Source: Hygrophila difformis
Taxonomy: Eukaryota > Streptophyta > Magnoliopsida > Lamiales > Acanthaceae
Length of the DNA: 64,000 nt
Reading direction: 5' to 3'
NCBI GenBank assembly: GCA_030278955.1
Contig: JAOANR010000014.1
Location: 13,208,068-13,272,067 of the forward strand
The notes beneath the pieces were generated by a model. The model was not told the origin of the DNA. It searched no databases and saw only the letters and a list, made by a program, of their open reading frames with translations. Of this stretch, positions 49,123 through 60,282 are shown piece after piece. Each line of letters opens with the position of its first letter. Position 1 is the stretch's first letter. Both the position numbers and the translations under genes were made by a program.

Positions 49123-49130
49123 TATTTATA
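49123..49130 (-). promoter_or_regulatory. TATA box of the 5' LTR promoter
   Basis: TATAAATA on the - strand within CTCTATAAATATGAGG. The same box in the 3' LTR is at 36014-36021. A hairpin array lies just upstream (49202-49454). Confidence 0.7.
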
Positions 49131-49201
49131 GAGGGGAAACCCTAAGCTCATGGGCCTTGGTTTGAGCCCATTGTGTCTCAAGACATCACACACATCACAG
49201 C

Positions 49202-49454
49202 CTTGTCTCGGAGCACCAAGTTTGGTCACGGAACACACTGCATGTGGCAAAGCTTCTCGACTGGGTCTTGTGTCTCTAAAAAAAATGTATCTTGGTCGCG
49301 GAATGGACCTTTGTCGCGGAGCAGCACATCGCGACAAAGGTATCGCGCCAAGGGGCTTGGCTGGTCTCCTCTTTGTCTGGGCCACTTGGTCGCGGAGTGT
49401 TCCTTTGTCGCGGAACCATGCATCGCGCCAAGGGGCTTCCGCGACAAAGGTCTT
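49202..49454. repeat. Hairpin array 2, 5' LTR copy
   Basis: Copy of 36093-36345, upstream of the TATA box at 49123-49130. Confidence 0.85.
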
Positions 49455-49770
49455 CCTGGGCCTGCTGGATTGGGCCAGATGGGCCGAGAATATTCTTTTT
49501 GTGGGCTTTTCTATCTTTTTCCCATCTTTTTGTTTCCTTTTGTTTTTCTCATGTTTTTGGATTTTTCTAACATAAATATGTAATAAAATTACATATTTAT
49601 GTCTTTTTCACACCAGCTTATTATTTTTACAATTATGCATAAATTAGTCCAATTCGACTGCTTTCTTACTTAATGTAAGACCGGAATGCGATCAAATGCC
49701 CGTTTAAGACACGGAAATGGATTGAAAATAATGGTCATTTATGGCCATTATCAATAATTGAGGTAGTTGA

Positions 49771-49900
49771 ATTAGATTATATATATATTAGATTTAGTGA
49801 GTATATATGATTGTTGAAATTGGAGAAAAAAGTCGGATAAGATGTTGAAAAAGGGGAGTGGAGAAGTGGGGGGAAATTAGACTATATTACCTTTATATAT
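49771..49900. repeat. Direct repeat copy B (partner at 26098)
   Basis: Near-identical to 26098-26225, with small changes in the G-rich part (AAAGGGGAGTGG here). It is followed by TATA and GATA microsatellite sequence to about 49930. Confidence 0.8.
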
Positions 49901-49969
49901 ATATATATAGATAGATATAGATAGATAAATAATAAGTCATGGAAATAAATCCTAGAAAACGATGCCTTA

Positions 49970-50838
49970 GGCCATCTCCAGCAATAAACACTATTTTCCA
50001 GTCAACTCTACTTTATTTTCCAGTCCAGTTTACAGTTTTTCACTTTTCATCTCCAACAATCAACTCTACATTTTCCTCTATTTAAGAATATTCTATTTTG
50101 ATTCCTTTTACTATTCATTTAATTTTTATTTATCAAATTAATAAATATATTGGATTTATTTAAATATAGTAATTAATACTCCCTCCGTCCCATTCCAAAT
50201 GTCCTAATTACTATTTTTGGATGTCCCATTACAAATGTCTTCTTTCTATAAATAGAAATAATTTTCCCCTCCAACAACTATGTGGACCCCACCATATACT
50301 CACAAACCAAATCTACCTTAATTCCCGTGCCCAATAGTAACAAGACATTTGGAGTGGGACGGAGGGAGTATTTTATTAAAATACATTTTTTTTATTTCTA
50401 TTGATTTTTTTATATTTTATTAAAATATATAATTTGTGAAATATTATAAATTAGAATTTATTAATTAGGATTTGGACAATAAATAAAAATTAAATTTTAC
50501 AAAAAAACAGAACTTGGATATTTTAAGTTACTAAAAACCCATGCATATATATAATTCTAATAATTAATAAAAATCAAATTTTATATAAAAAAAAAGCATA
50601 GTGAAATACTACTATAATAATAGAACATAGGTAGAAACTGCAAAAGAAAAGGAAGAAAAGAAAAAAAAAAAAAACAGAAAAGTGATGGCAGAGCTACAGT
50701 GCCCGCTACAATTAGCGGGGCACTGTTCATTCAACACCAAAACAAAGTCCAGTATGTCGTCTACCGAGAATTGTTGGAGGAGCATTGGACATCAAATTGC
50801 CGTTTTCCTCTATTTTCCTGCCACTGTTGGAGAAGCTC
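49970..50838. mobile_element. Tourist-like (PIF/Harbinger) non-autonomous element
   Basis: TTA duplications (49967-49969 and 50839-50841) flank inverted ends GGCCATCTCCAGCAAT and GAGCTTCTCCAACAGT (the right end read in reverse complement). No transposase is encoded. A Stowaway MITE is nested at 50179-50368. Confidence 0.75.
50179..50368. mobile_element. Stowaway MITE (Tc1/mariner type)
   Basis: CTCCCTCCGTCCC at the left and its reverse complement GGGACGGAGGGAG at the right, flanked by TA on both sides. The element is 190 bp and non-coding. Confidence 0.95.
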
Positions 50839-50841
50839 TTA

Positions 50842-51431
50842 GGAGGTATAATAGTTTGGTCTTGGGTATTTATTTGATATTTTCCCTAATATTAATGCAT
50901 CGGAATAATTTTAGTAACCACGTCCACGAATCAACGGTTCGCGGTATCTTGCGCCATGGTTAACGAATTTCCAGCACCCTCAACCCACGAACCTATATCG
51001 CGGTCCCATACCACGAACCAATCTCCATAATCACATAGATTAATTAAGAACTGGTTCGTGGTTGTTTCCTGGTAGTTCGTGCCCGAACAAGTACCACCAG
51101 GAACCAGGGACAGTTGTTTATTCGGGCATAATAGATTGGTATCATACGGTAACATTTTATTACAGTCGACAGATTAAACGAGCCTTTCTTCTTTTTTTTT
51201 TTCTCTTTTTTTTTTTTTTTAACAATTTTGGCGGGTATATGTACACCCCTAAGGCCGCCGCCTATATGCTTTGCCATAGACACATTCCACGGCCCCAACG
51301 GGCAACCGCTGTTCCTAACTTAAAAGTCGATTTCCCTTTTCGCTTTATTACCCACCCTCCTCTAATTTCTACATACCTTGAATTTCAACGGATCAATCAA
51401 CCCTTTCTTTCTACTCTTCCAAACAACCTCC
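50842..51431 (+). promoter_or_regulatory. Promoter and 5' untranslated region of the pyruvate kinase gene
   Basis: About 590 bp between the Tourist-like element and the ATG. I see no clear TATA box. GGTTCGTGG and its complement CCACGAACC occur near 50987-51062 and could fold. A T-rich stretch lies at 51187-51222. Confidence 0.4.
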
Positions 51432-54400
51432 ATGGCGCTGCCGCAGCCGCACTACTCCCTCACTCTCCCCTCTTCCTCATCCTCCATTCGCCTCTCCCAT
51501 CCCCGCCTTCCACCGCCCCCCCTCTGGACCACCCATCCACCACTCCACACTCCGTCTTCCGTGAATCTAACTTCACCGCCGCCGTTAACATATGCTAATC
51601 GCGCCGTCTCCATCCAGGTTGATGCCGTCGCGGAGGCCGACCTCAAGGAAAACGGCTTCCGGAGCACCAGACGGACCAAATTAGTCTGCACAGTTGGTCC
51701 TGCCACCTGCGCGCCGGAGCGATTGGAGGCGCTGGCCTCCGGCGGGATGAATGTGGCCAGGATTAATATGTGCCACGGGACCAGGGAATGGCATCGACGA
51801 GTGATTCGCCTCCTGAGGGAGATGAATGAGGAGAAAGGGTACGCGGTGGCGATTATGATGGATACGGAAGGGAATGAGATCCACATGGGGGATCTCGGCG
51901 GTGCTCACTCCGCCAAAGCCGAGGTGAACCTTACTACTACTTCTGCTGCCGCCGTTGCTTTACAAATTGTAATATATTGTTAAAGTTTATAGAATTCAAC
52001 TAATTCTCGAGTCTGATTCATTTCATTATTATTATGCTGATGATTGATGATTACTGCTATTACTACTCTTTTGAAGAAACAAAACTCTCTGGCGAAGTCT
52101 GGCCTTAAGGAAAGGGTTGAAGTTGTGATTATCACGAAAATTAAAATATGTGTAATTCGTGTCAGAATTAGGACAGGAAGAAAACTAAAATTAGAGATAA
52201 TATGTCGTCTGATAAATAGATTTAGAAAGTGAGAAAAACAGAATTAAGATGCATAAATCAAATCAATAAATGCAATGTTTGTATCTCTTGCACCGAAAAT
52301 TTTATATTTGAAATTGTGGTTACTTGGTAAATAAAAATAACATCGATCTATTTAATTTTTGTTCAACATTTGTACCATTTTTTAATCAATTAAGTCATTG
52401 CATTGGTTGTTGTATTAGTATATGCTTAATTGATTAACTACTGAGTTCAACACGTATTTAAATTCCAGTGCCTTAAGTGTTTGTATCTATGAATTGTGAA
52501 ATAGGACTATAAGAACATATAAAATCTTTTCTAGAAAAACTGGTCCCCTTTTTTTTTTTTTATGGCAAACGGCTCTTCCTTCCTTTAATATGCAGTATTT
52601 ATGCCATATTAAAAATATAACCGAGTGATCGGCTTCATGAACTTTTTTCATTGTAAAAAGACTTGTAAGTTATATGACTAATGAACCATCTTAAAAGAAC
52701 TCAAAATGTCTTAAAAGTTCCGAAGTTGATGATGTATTTAGGTTAAATTGGCAGAAGATCTTATGTACTCTGAAGTTTTTCTTGGAGATATGCATACCAA
52801 AATTCTCATTCTTGAGAAGCAATAATAATAATATTGCCCTTTGCTACTAATAATTTAAAGGAAAATGTCTAAGCTTCGAAATGTGACTTTTGGTTCAGGA
52901 TGGTGAGATATGGACTTTCAGTGTTCGCACTTTTGGTTCTGCTCTTCCAGAGCGCACAATTAATGTGAACTATGGAGGATTTGCTGAAGGTTAGGAACAT
53001 ATTTTGTCAAAATAAGATATGCCTTCATCATGCACAAAGGCATACAAAGAAGTGAGTTAGTTCTCATGTGAGTCTTTGACAGATGTTGAGGTAGGTGATG
53101 AACTTCTAGTGGATGGAGGCATGGTAAGGTTCGAAGTGATTGAGAAAATAGGTCCTGATGTGAAATGTCGGTGTACTGATCCTGGACTACTTTTACCAAG
53201 GGCAAATCTTACTTTTTGGCGTAATGGGAGCTTAGTTCAGGAGCGAAATGCTATGCTTCCTACAATATCCTCAAAGGTGTGTGCTGATTTACTTTCTTTC
53301 ATTGAAATATAAGTTGGCTTATATCAAGTTTGTCTTCTAAGAATCATTTCCTATTATTCAGACTCTTGTTTTTTCTTGTTTACATCATGTTCGAACTTTA
53401 ACTTTTCTGTGCAGTAGTATAATCTGTATCCAAATCATGTGATTCTAGTTAACCTTCATAAGTAGTTTATTTCTGCATAGGACATTTATTTTCATTTAAG
53501 TGATCTCTAGGTGTCGAATTTCTAGATGATTAAATGGAGAGAATTTTGTTTTCATTTTAAAGTTGTTTCCCGAAATTTAATCTTGTACTTTCATTCAAAA
53601 TTATATACAGTTTCTAGATGTTGCTAGTGCAAATAGTACATTTTTGTGAGGTGGCAATCTCATCTGGTATATTCGAAACTGATGATCGTGTGCAAATTCA
53701 TCTTGATGTGTCTCTGTTTTTTGATTTAATTTAACCAAGCTAGACAAGAGATAATCCTTCGAATTTTGTTTACTCAAGCTTGCAGTTGACTCTTGGCTAG
53801 GTGCAGCCTACTGCAGGAGTCTATAAGCTGTATTAACAAAAATACTTTGAGGGATATGATTTCTCTCTCTTTTTTTTTTATTTTTTATTTTATTTTTTTA
53901 AAAATTTTTAGATTTCTTTATTTTGGCTCTTAAAGCCACAGGGTGTGACAGAGATTTGTTCTTGTCATTTTCTAGAATACAGTGAATGAAATATTTCAGA
54001 TTATAAATATCAGCATTAACTGAAGTACTAATGCACGTATTGGTCTTTGTAGTAAAGATGGAATATCTATTATTAAATCGCATTCATCTCCAAAAAATAC
54101 TACTTTAAAATGATTGGGAAATATTTTCCGGATCATCAAACACCTTACCTCCTATGTGATTTTTGCTTCCTATGAAATCTAAAAGAACAGTATATTAACT
54201 ATACACTCAAAAACAATATTCCCTTGTGATGCCAGATTGGTATGTAAGTTGCCTTGAAAATTGAAACCCTCTAAAATAGTTATGAAGGAATTATTTGAAA
54301 AATAAAACTGTGTGCATTCATAAAAGAAAGATTGCATGGATATGGTTTGACTAATCAAGCCAGAGATTTAAGCAATGATTTACTTTATTTATTTTCTTCC

Positions 54401-57111
54401 GACCTGTGTCTTTGTTCTCCATAATATTTCCTCTTTTTTTTTTTATTACAACATACATTTTCCATTTTTTGGACGCCTGAACTCTGAAATAAGGCTCCGT
54501 TCTCTAGAACTTATTTTCAGGCCTTATTATTTATTTTTTTATAAAAATCAGATCAGACCAGATCAGATAAGAAACATACCAGATTAAATAAGATCAAACC
54601 AAACCAGATCAGATTAGACCAGATCAAATCATTATAATAATATAGAGAAAATAAGATCAGACCAGACCAGTCCAAATGGAATCAGACTAGACCAGATCTG
54701 ACCAGACCAGACAAATTCAGATCAGACCAGACCAGATCTTATAAATTCAGATCAGACCAGAAAAATTAAGGCCTAGAGAACAGGGCCTAAGTAATGTATT
54801 AACTTATTTTATTTTATTATATTATTATTTCTCTCAATCAACTAGTAAAATACTCCCTCCGTCCCAGGCAAGATGTCTGGTTTGACTTTTTGGCACTGTT
54901 CATTGTTTAACTTTGACTCAATATTATTCTAAGTATATTTTTGAGAAAAATAATCGAGTTGGATCTTGTTAGAATCGTATAATCATGTAGTTTTATAATA
55001 TATATTTTACATAATTTTTTGTTGTATATATTTTGAGATATTAACAATTGAAAAAATGCATTGGATTGTGTGCAGAAATGAAACAAGACATCTTAAATGG
55101 GACAGAGGGAGTATCTTGTTTTCTATTCTAATAAAGTTCTGTTCTATTCTCGTCCATCCATTGATAAAATACACTTCTATCTCTTACATACTTCCTGTGC
55201 ACGATCGCCATCTAATCTCTATTAAAGACAGAGGAAATATATCTGGTGAATGGCATGGAGCTTGACAACATAGGTAGTGTATTTCGAGACTGGATTTAGG
55301 TAATAGATGTGGACATTTTTTCATTGCAGTTCCACGAAATATGTTGATCTGAGACACTGAATATTAAGGAAAATGGCCAAGTAGGTGAGTGAAATCTCCT
55401 GCTTTTGAGTGCAAAACTGAAAGAAAAATGATGTCCGGTTGATGTTTACTTATGTCCATCACCTTAGCTACTTAAAGTATATCATCAATTCACTGGAAGT
55501 ATATGTAGTTCAATTGTGTGATCTGTTAAATAGTATTTTGTATGATGTAATTCCTTCATCAGCTGGGATCAGATAACATGTTTGCATTTGCTTAGTAAGT
55601 CTCAACTTTTTACCATTACTCCTCAGGATTGGTTGGACATTGATTTTGGAATTGCTGAAGGTGTTGATTTCATTGCTGTATCATTTGTCAAGTCAGCTGA
55701 AGTTATAAAGCATCTTAAGAGCTATATTAAGGCACGGTGCCGTGAAAGGTGAGTTTTATGTCCCAGTGTAGCAGATTCTTATGAACACCTTTGTAGGAAT
55801 GATAAAAACCTGAAGTAGATCCTGGACTCTTAAAAGTCTTAACTTTTCTTCTGCGCATGGGCATTGTTAAGCAAATATAGATTCTTTAAAGATGTCACAC
55901 TACTACCTCGTGAAGTGATCCCAATTTTATCACTTTGGTATTAAAAGTTTAGGTTGCAAGATCTTCAATTTAATGGTGATCTCAAACTTTATCGTCACAT
56001 TGAGTTATCAATTGACATAACACAAAGGGGTACGGTGATGCAGTGACATTTCAGTGATTGCGAAAATAGAAAGTATCGAATCATTGAAGAATCTGGAGGA
56101 TATCATTCAGGCATCGGATGGAGCAATGGTGGCAAGAGGAGACCTTGGTGCACAGATTCCTTTAGAACAAGTTCCATCAGAACAGCAGAAGATCGTCCAA
56201 GTCTGCAGACAATTAAATAAGCCAGTCATTGTTGCCAGTCAGTTGCTCGAATCCATGATCGAATTCCCCACACCTACCCGAGCTGAAGTAGCGGACATTT
56301 CTGAGGCAGTTCGCCAGCAAGCAGATGCTTTGATGCTTTCTGGCGAGTCCGCCATGGGCCAGTACCCTGAGAAAGCATTGTCTGTTCTGAGAAGCGTTAG
56401 CCTTAGATTTGAAAAATGGTTGCGAGAAGAGAATCATCAAGTAGCTGTGGACCTTCCCACCACAGCATCTTCGGTTACAGATTGTATTTCGGAAGAGATA
56501 TGCAACTCTGCTGCCAATATGGGTAAGAAACAACTCTTCAAGTTTCCATCTGATGGCATCATAAAAAAGATTTTAAAAAACAGAAATGTATTTCCTGAGT
56601 TAATTATGAAGTTGTAATCCATGGTTTATTGATTCATTTGCTGTTAACCTCAATGTAATGGATAGAAGAAGTGATAAAATATGGTTGACAGGCTAAGCTA
56701 CTAATCTGAAGCTCTTTAATGATTGATTTAATACATCTTCCCTGTCTTAATCCTTAGCATGTAGTAATTCTGTAATCTGATAATTTCATTTCCCTTATTG
56801 CAGCCAATGTACTCAAAGTTGATGCCATTTTTGTGTACACAAAGGATGGTAACATGGCATCCCTTGTATCACGCTACCGACCAGACTGCCCCATTTTCGC
56901 CTTTACGACAACAACGTCCGTTCGGAGGCGCCTGAATCTGCAGTGGGGTTTAATACCATTTCATTTGATGAGCTACTCCAACGATGATATGGAAAGCAAC
57001 CTCAAGAGGACTTTCTCGCTGCTTAAAGCACGACAAATGATAAAATCAGGCGACCTTGTACTTGTTGTCTCTGACATGTTGCAGTCCATTCAAGTTATCA
57101 CTGTCCCCTGA
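51432..57111 (+). CDS. PKP1: Plastidial pyruvate kinase, alpha subunit type
   Basis: Six exons join in frame: 51432-51923, 52899-52989, 53083-53276, 55627-55748, 56044-56522, 56804-57111 (561 residues), all introns GT-AG. The enzyme moves phosphate from phosphoenolpyruvate to ADP, giving pyruvate and ATP for plastid fatty-acid synthesis. Residues 1 to about 60 are Ser/Pro/Arg-rich, like a plastid transit peptide. The barrel follows with [13 protein letters not shown] (about 104-115), MMDTEG (about 142), AKIES (306-310) and [11 protein letters not shown] (326-336), then the B domain inside and the C domain to [13 protein letters not shown]. The alpha-type signature is clear: NMCHG replaces the usual NFSHG, and ASQLLESM replaces ATQMLESM. 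Alpha subunits need a beta partner for full activity, so this protein probably works in a mixed complex. The start is the first ATG giving a transit peptide. No lesion was found. Confidence 0.93.
54493..54787. mobile_element. Tourist-like MITE in pyruvate kinase intron 3
   Basis: TAA duplications (54490-54492 and 54788-54790) flank ends GGCTCCGTTCTCTAG and, read from the other side, GGCCCTGTTCTCTAG. The core repeats CAGATCAGACCAG. A truncated relative is at 25417-25633. Confidence 0.88.
54853..55111. mobile_element. Stowaway MITE in pyruvate kinase intron 3
   Basis: CTCCCTCCGTCCC at the left and GGGACAGAGGGAG at the right, flanked by TA. 259 bp, non-coding. It lies 65 bp downstream of the Tourist-like MITE. 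Confidence 0.93.
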
Positions 57112-57430
57112 AAGGTTGGTGTTTTTCTTAAATACTTGTATTCGTCCAAATATTTGCTCATTTGCTACAGATGAGGACCTAACGGAAGAACCCACCCTGT
57201 TACTGTTAACTTGTAGTAATAGAGAGAAATCCATACATAATGACTTGTTTGAGCTACTGAAATCTTATTTTATAAGCAACCCTTGTATTAATCTGCTGCA
57301 TTTTAATCTGCTGCATTGGTCGGTATAAGCAACCCTTGTAGTACATCAGTACATGTACACATTCGTCTATTCTGTCATGCCAAAAATAGAATTAAACACA
57401 CACATTATTCATTTGTGATCCAGTTAGACT
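57112..57430 (+). other. 3' untranslated region of the pyruvate kinase gene
   Basis: AT-rich region after the TGA at 57109-57111. It contains a short direct repeat (ATAAGCAACCCTTGTA near 57272 and 57326). The poly(A) site was not assigned. Confidence 0.5.
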
Positions 57431-57439
57431 GCAGCCTAG

Positions 57440-60215
57440 AAATGCCAATTTAGGGCGGTTCCACTATCCGTTCAAACATAAGTTTATAATCTCGAACTAT
57501 AGTGAACACACTCACTCACTCTAACCATCCAAGCGGAAGGTTGTGCAACCAAGCTAGATTTCCCCCGGCCCCTCTTGGCGTAAAGCACTCTTTACTACTC
57601 TTACTCCAACCCTTGAAACGATGTTCCCGAAGATATTCCATGGATTGAACTCAAAAGAAATGGAATTAAATTCAAGAGCGAAAAGAATTTTAATTCCAAG
57701 AACCCATGAAGTCGGAAATAATTTAATTAAATAAATCATTACACGGGATCGAAATCAATTTAAAAATAGGAATTTACGACCCGAGAATGACCCGAAAAAT
57801 CAAGCCCAAGAACGTAGGAGGATAGAAGCCCAAAAGAGAGGAGAAAATGCCCGACAGGATCGCACGGCCCAGTCCGGACGCACGGCCCAGACAAGGCTGC
57901 GCGCTCGTCGTGCGTTTTAGCCCGAAAAACGCGCCGGGACCACGCCATTACAGAGACAGCAGCAACTTGCGCGATTTCGGAGATTTTCTTACCATAATTC
58001 GACCCTCAACGTCGGAAACTACCTTAAAACAAGGGGAGAAGATTTTGGACGAATTTTGATGATCCTAGTACCCTTTATCAGATTATTTAACCCTAATTCA
58101 CCCTTCCAAACCACCTCTCATTCTCTCCCAAACTCATTCAAACCGAAAACCCCGAATTCTTGTGTTTTGGAACTTCCGACGGACAAACCGGAGCAAGGAG
58201 GACGTGAAGAAGAGGTGTTCAGGCCATAGTTAGTGGTAAGACGTGGTTTTGAACTTTGTTTCATAGTTTTCGTCGGATTTAGATTCTAACATTTGGTTTT
58301 TTATTCTGAAAAACCATAAATCGGGGCCAAAGGAGTGGAGACGGAGTGATTTGGACGTGTCCGGAGCAAGCTTAGGCGCCCCAATCGATCCAGAGACGTC
58401 CTAGGATTCATATTCAGTAAGTTGATACCTTTCATATCAATTTTGGAGTCCCTTAGTCGAGTGTTTTGAGAGATCTAAACATAATATTAAAATCTGTCAT
58501 CAAAAACTCACCTTTGCGCGTTTTCTGAAATCCGCCTAAAACTTCTATTTCGAGTATCCGAAATGAAAAACCCCAAACTGAAGTTTTGTTCCTAACACCT
58601 TAATCTAGATTGTGTCAAATTTTCAAGTATTTTCATCGAGTTTTGACCCCCGACACGCGATCTGGTATATTCTGCATTTTTCCCAAAAATCGAAACTGTT
58701 GACAGATTGTGGTGTTCGACTTCTTTGACGTTTTTCTAATGGATACCATCAAGACTAATCTTTGATGTAAAAATGAAAGTTGTGGCTAACTGTCTCAAGA
58801 ATGTGTCTGTAAAATTTCGTGAGTTTTCGTTAACGTTTGGACCTCCGAACGCGCCCCGATTGCTCTGCATTTTTAAAAGGATTAGGAACAGGTTTTCTAT
58901 TCGAACTTCATGCGTGAAATTGTTTTAATCCGGAAGGTTTTTGGACAAAAATGCCTCTAATAAAACTTGTTCATTTTTGTGTCGTGTATGTGCCTGTAAA
59001 TTATCATAATTTTTGTGCCCGTAAATTTTCATAATTTTTGGAGTTCGTTTACTAGGTCGAAAACGTGTTTTAAAACAATGCGCTGTTACCGGAAGAATTG
59101 ACTTGTTTTCTTACCCGATTTCGAGAAACCTAAGTTGTTCGTTAGGGTGTCGTTGGTATACTGAGTAAATTTCATTGTGATCGCCTTAAGAATGAATTTT
59201 TGAAACCAAAAGGCGTAATCTGAGACGTGTGCACTTATTAAACCTTGAGATTTATGGAAAACTTTCCTTGCGACACTTTCAATGATTTTGAAACTTTATG
59301 ATTTATGATCGAGTTGGATACTGCGAAACATTGATTATGTGGCTTGTGGACATAAGAGCCCAAGCGTATGGCTAGTGGACATAAGAGCCCTAGTGAAATA
59401 TTGATTATGAGGCTTGTGGACATAAGAGCCCAGGCGTAAGGCTAGTGGACATAAGAGCCCTGGCAAATGGTGATTTGTAAGGCTAGTGGACATAAGGGCC
59501 CTAGCGAATTGTAATTTGTGAGGCTTGTGGACATAAGTGCCCAAGCGGAATACGGTGATCTCGATCATATTGAAACAATAGTAAAAGAATGAAATATGCG
59601 TTATGCGAGAACATATATCATATTCCATGGTTTTTAGAACTCTCCGAATTTAATAAATTCCTTTTAACTAAGCTTTTAAGTTTATATACTTAATATTCGT
59701 GTACGCCTCTTTGCATTTAGAATCATGCCTTTAAACTCTTATTATCAATGTTGTCAAAATACATTTTCATATTATAAAACGTGCATGAGTAAAAATGTGA
59801 ATTTTTATTAATTATATTTTAAAACCCCTTATTGTCATGTTATGGATTGACTTACTCAGTATTTTATATACTGATAAACGTTGTTTTTATATTTTTCTGT
59901 TACAGAGTATGAAGATGTGGCATGAGCATTTCATGCATTGGGATGTGATAAATTTTATGTCGTATTGTCATTGAACTCTATTAGACACTGTGTTTTGGCC
60001 ATGTCGGCCGTATTTACATTTCAGCTGCATTTTTATTTCGTTATGTATTGATGCAACTATATTATTTTTAAATTAGACTTCCGTGGGTTTGTTTTTAAAT
60101 TATTTTTTAAATAGCTTTAGCCTTGCATCTCTTTAGCAAGCTCGAAGAAGTCATGTCTTGCTAGGGGGTGTTGTGGTGGCATCCCGGCCTGGGTTACCAA
60201 AACCGGGGTGTTACA
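57440..60215 (+). mobile_element. Ty3/gypsy-type LTR-like region, left end undefined
   Basis: The right end GGGGTGTTACA followed by ATGGTATCA looks like an LTR terminus plus the first bases of a tRNA-iMet primer site (TGGTATCA, then divergent). The interior has the texture of long gypsy LTRs: no genes, a possible leader near 58080-58240 and a tandem repeat at 59337-59550. No matching left end TGTAACACC was found and no internal coding part follows, so it is a truncated element or a solo LTR. Confidence 0.5.
59337..59550 (+). repeat. GTGGACATAAGAGCCC tandem repeat
   Basis: Six copies of GTGGACATAAG(A/G/T)GCCC alternate between GGCTTGTGG and GGCTAGTGG starts. The units are about 28-42 bp and form a longer unit of about 70 bp repeated twice before it becomes irregular. 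Confidence 0.88.
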
Positions 60216-60254
60216 ATGGTATCAACAAAGATGAATGCTTTGGGAACTTATTCC

Positions 60255-60282
60255 ATATATATATATATATATATATATATAT
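60255..60282. repeat. (AT)14 microsatellite
   Basis: Uninterrupted AT dinucleotide run. Confidence 0.95.

Larger units (their letters stand above)
32197..49753 (-). mobile_element. 17.6-kb Athila-like non-autonomous LTR retrotransposon with 4.4-kb LTRs
   Basis: Both LTRs (32197-36644 and 45306-49753) are 4,448 bp, start TG and end CA, and are flanked by the exact 5-bp duplication ATAAT (32192-32196 and 49754-49758). An 18-nt primer site matching the 3' end of tRNA-Asp abuts the right LTR, so the element reads right to left. Athila elements use this primer. The 8.66-kb interior holds one predicted spliced gene, long untranslated regions and hairpin arrays. I see no protease, reverse transcriptase, RNase H or integrase. 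It therefore resembles a LARD-type derivative, but one that has kept a long open gene. Confidence 0.95.
45306..49753 (-). repeat. 5' LTR of the Athila-like element
   Basis: 4,448 bp, offset 13,109 from the left copy throughout. A TATAAATA box on the - strand at 49123-49130 places U3 in the right-hand 620 bp and leaves about 3.8 kb as R and U5. Confidence 0.95.

Noticed and set aside
60217..60224. TGGTATCA as a functional primer site
   Set aside because: Only 8 of the usual 12-13 bases match, and no retroelement genes follow; kept only as weak support for an LTR end.
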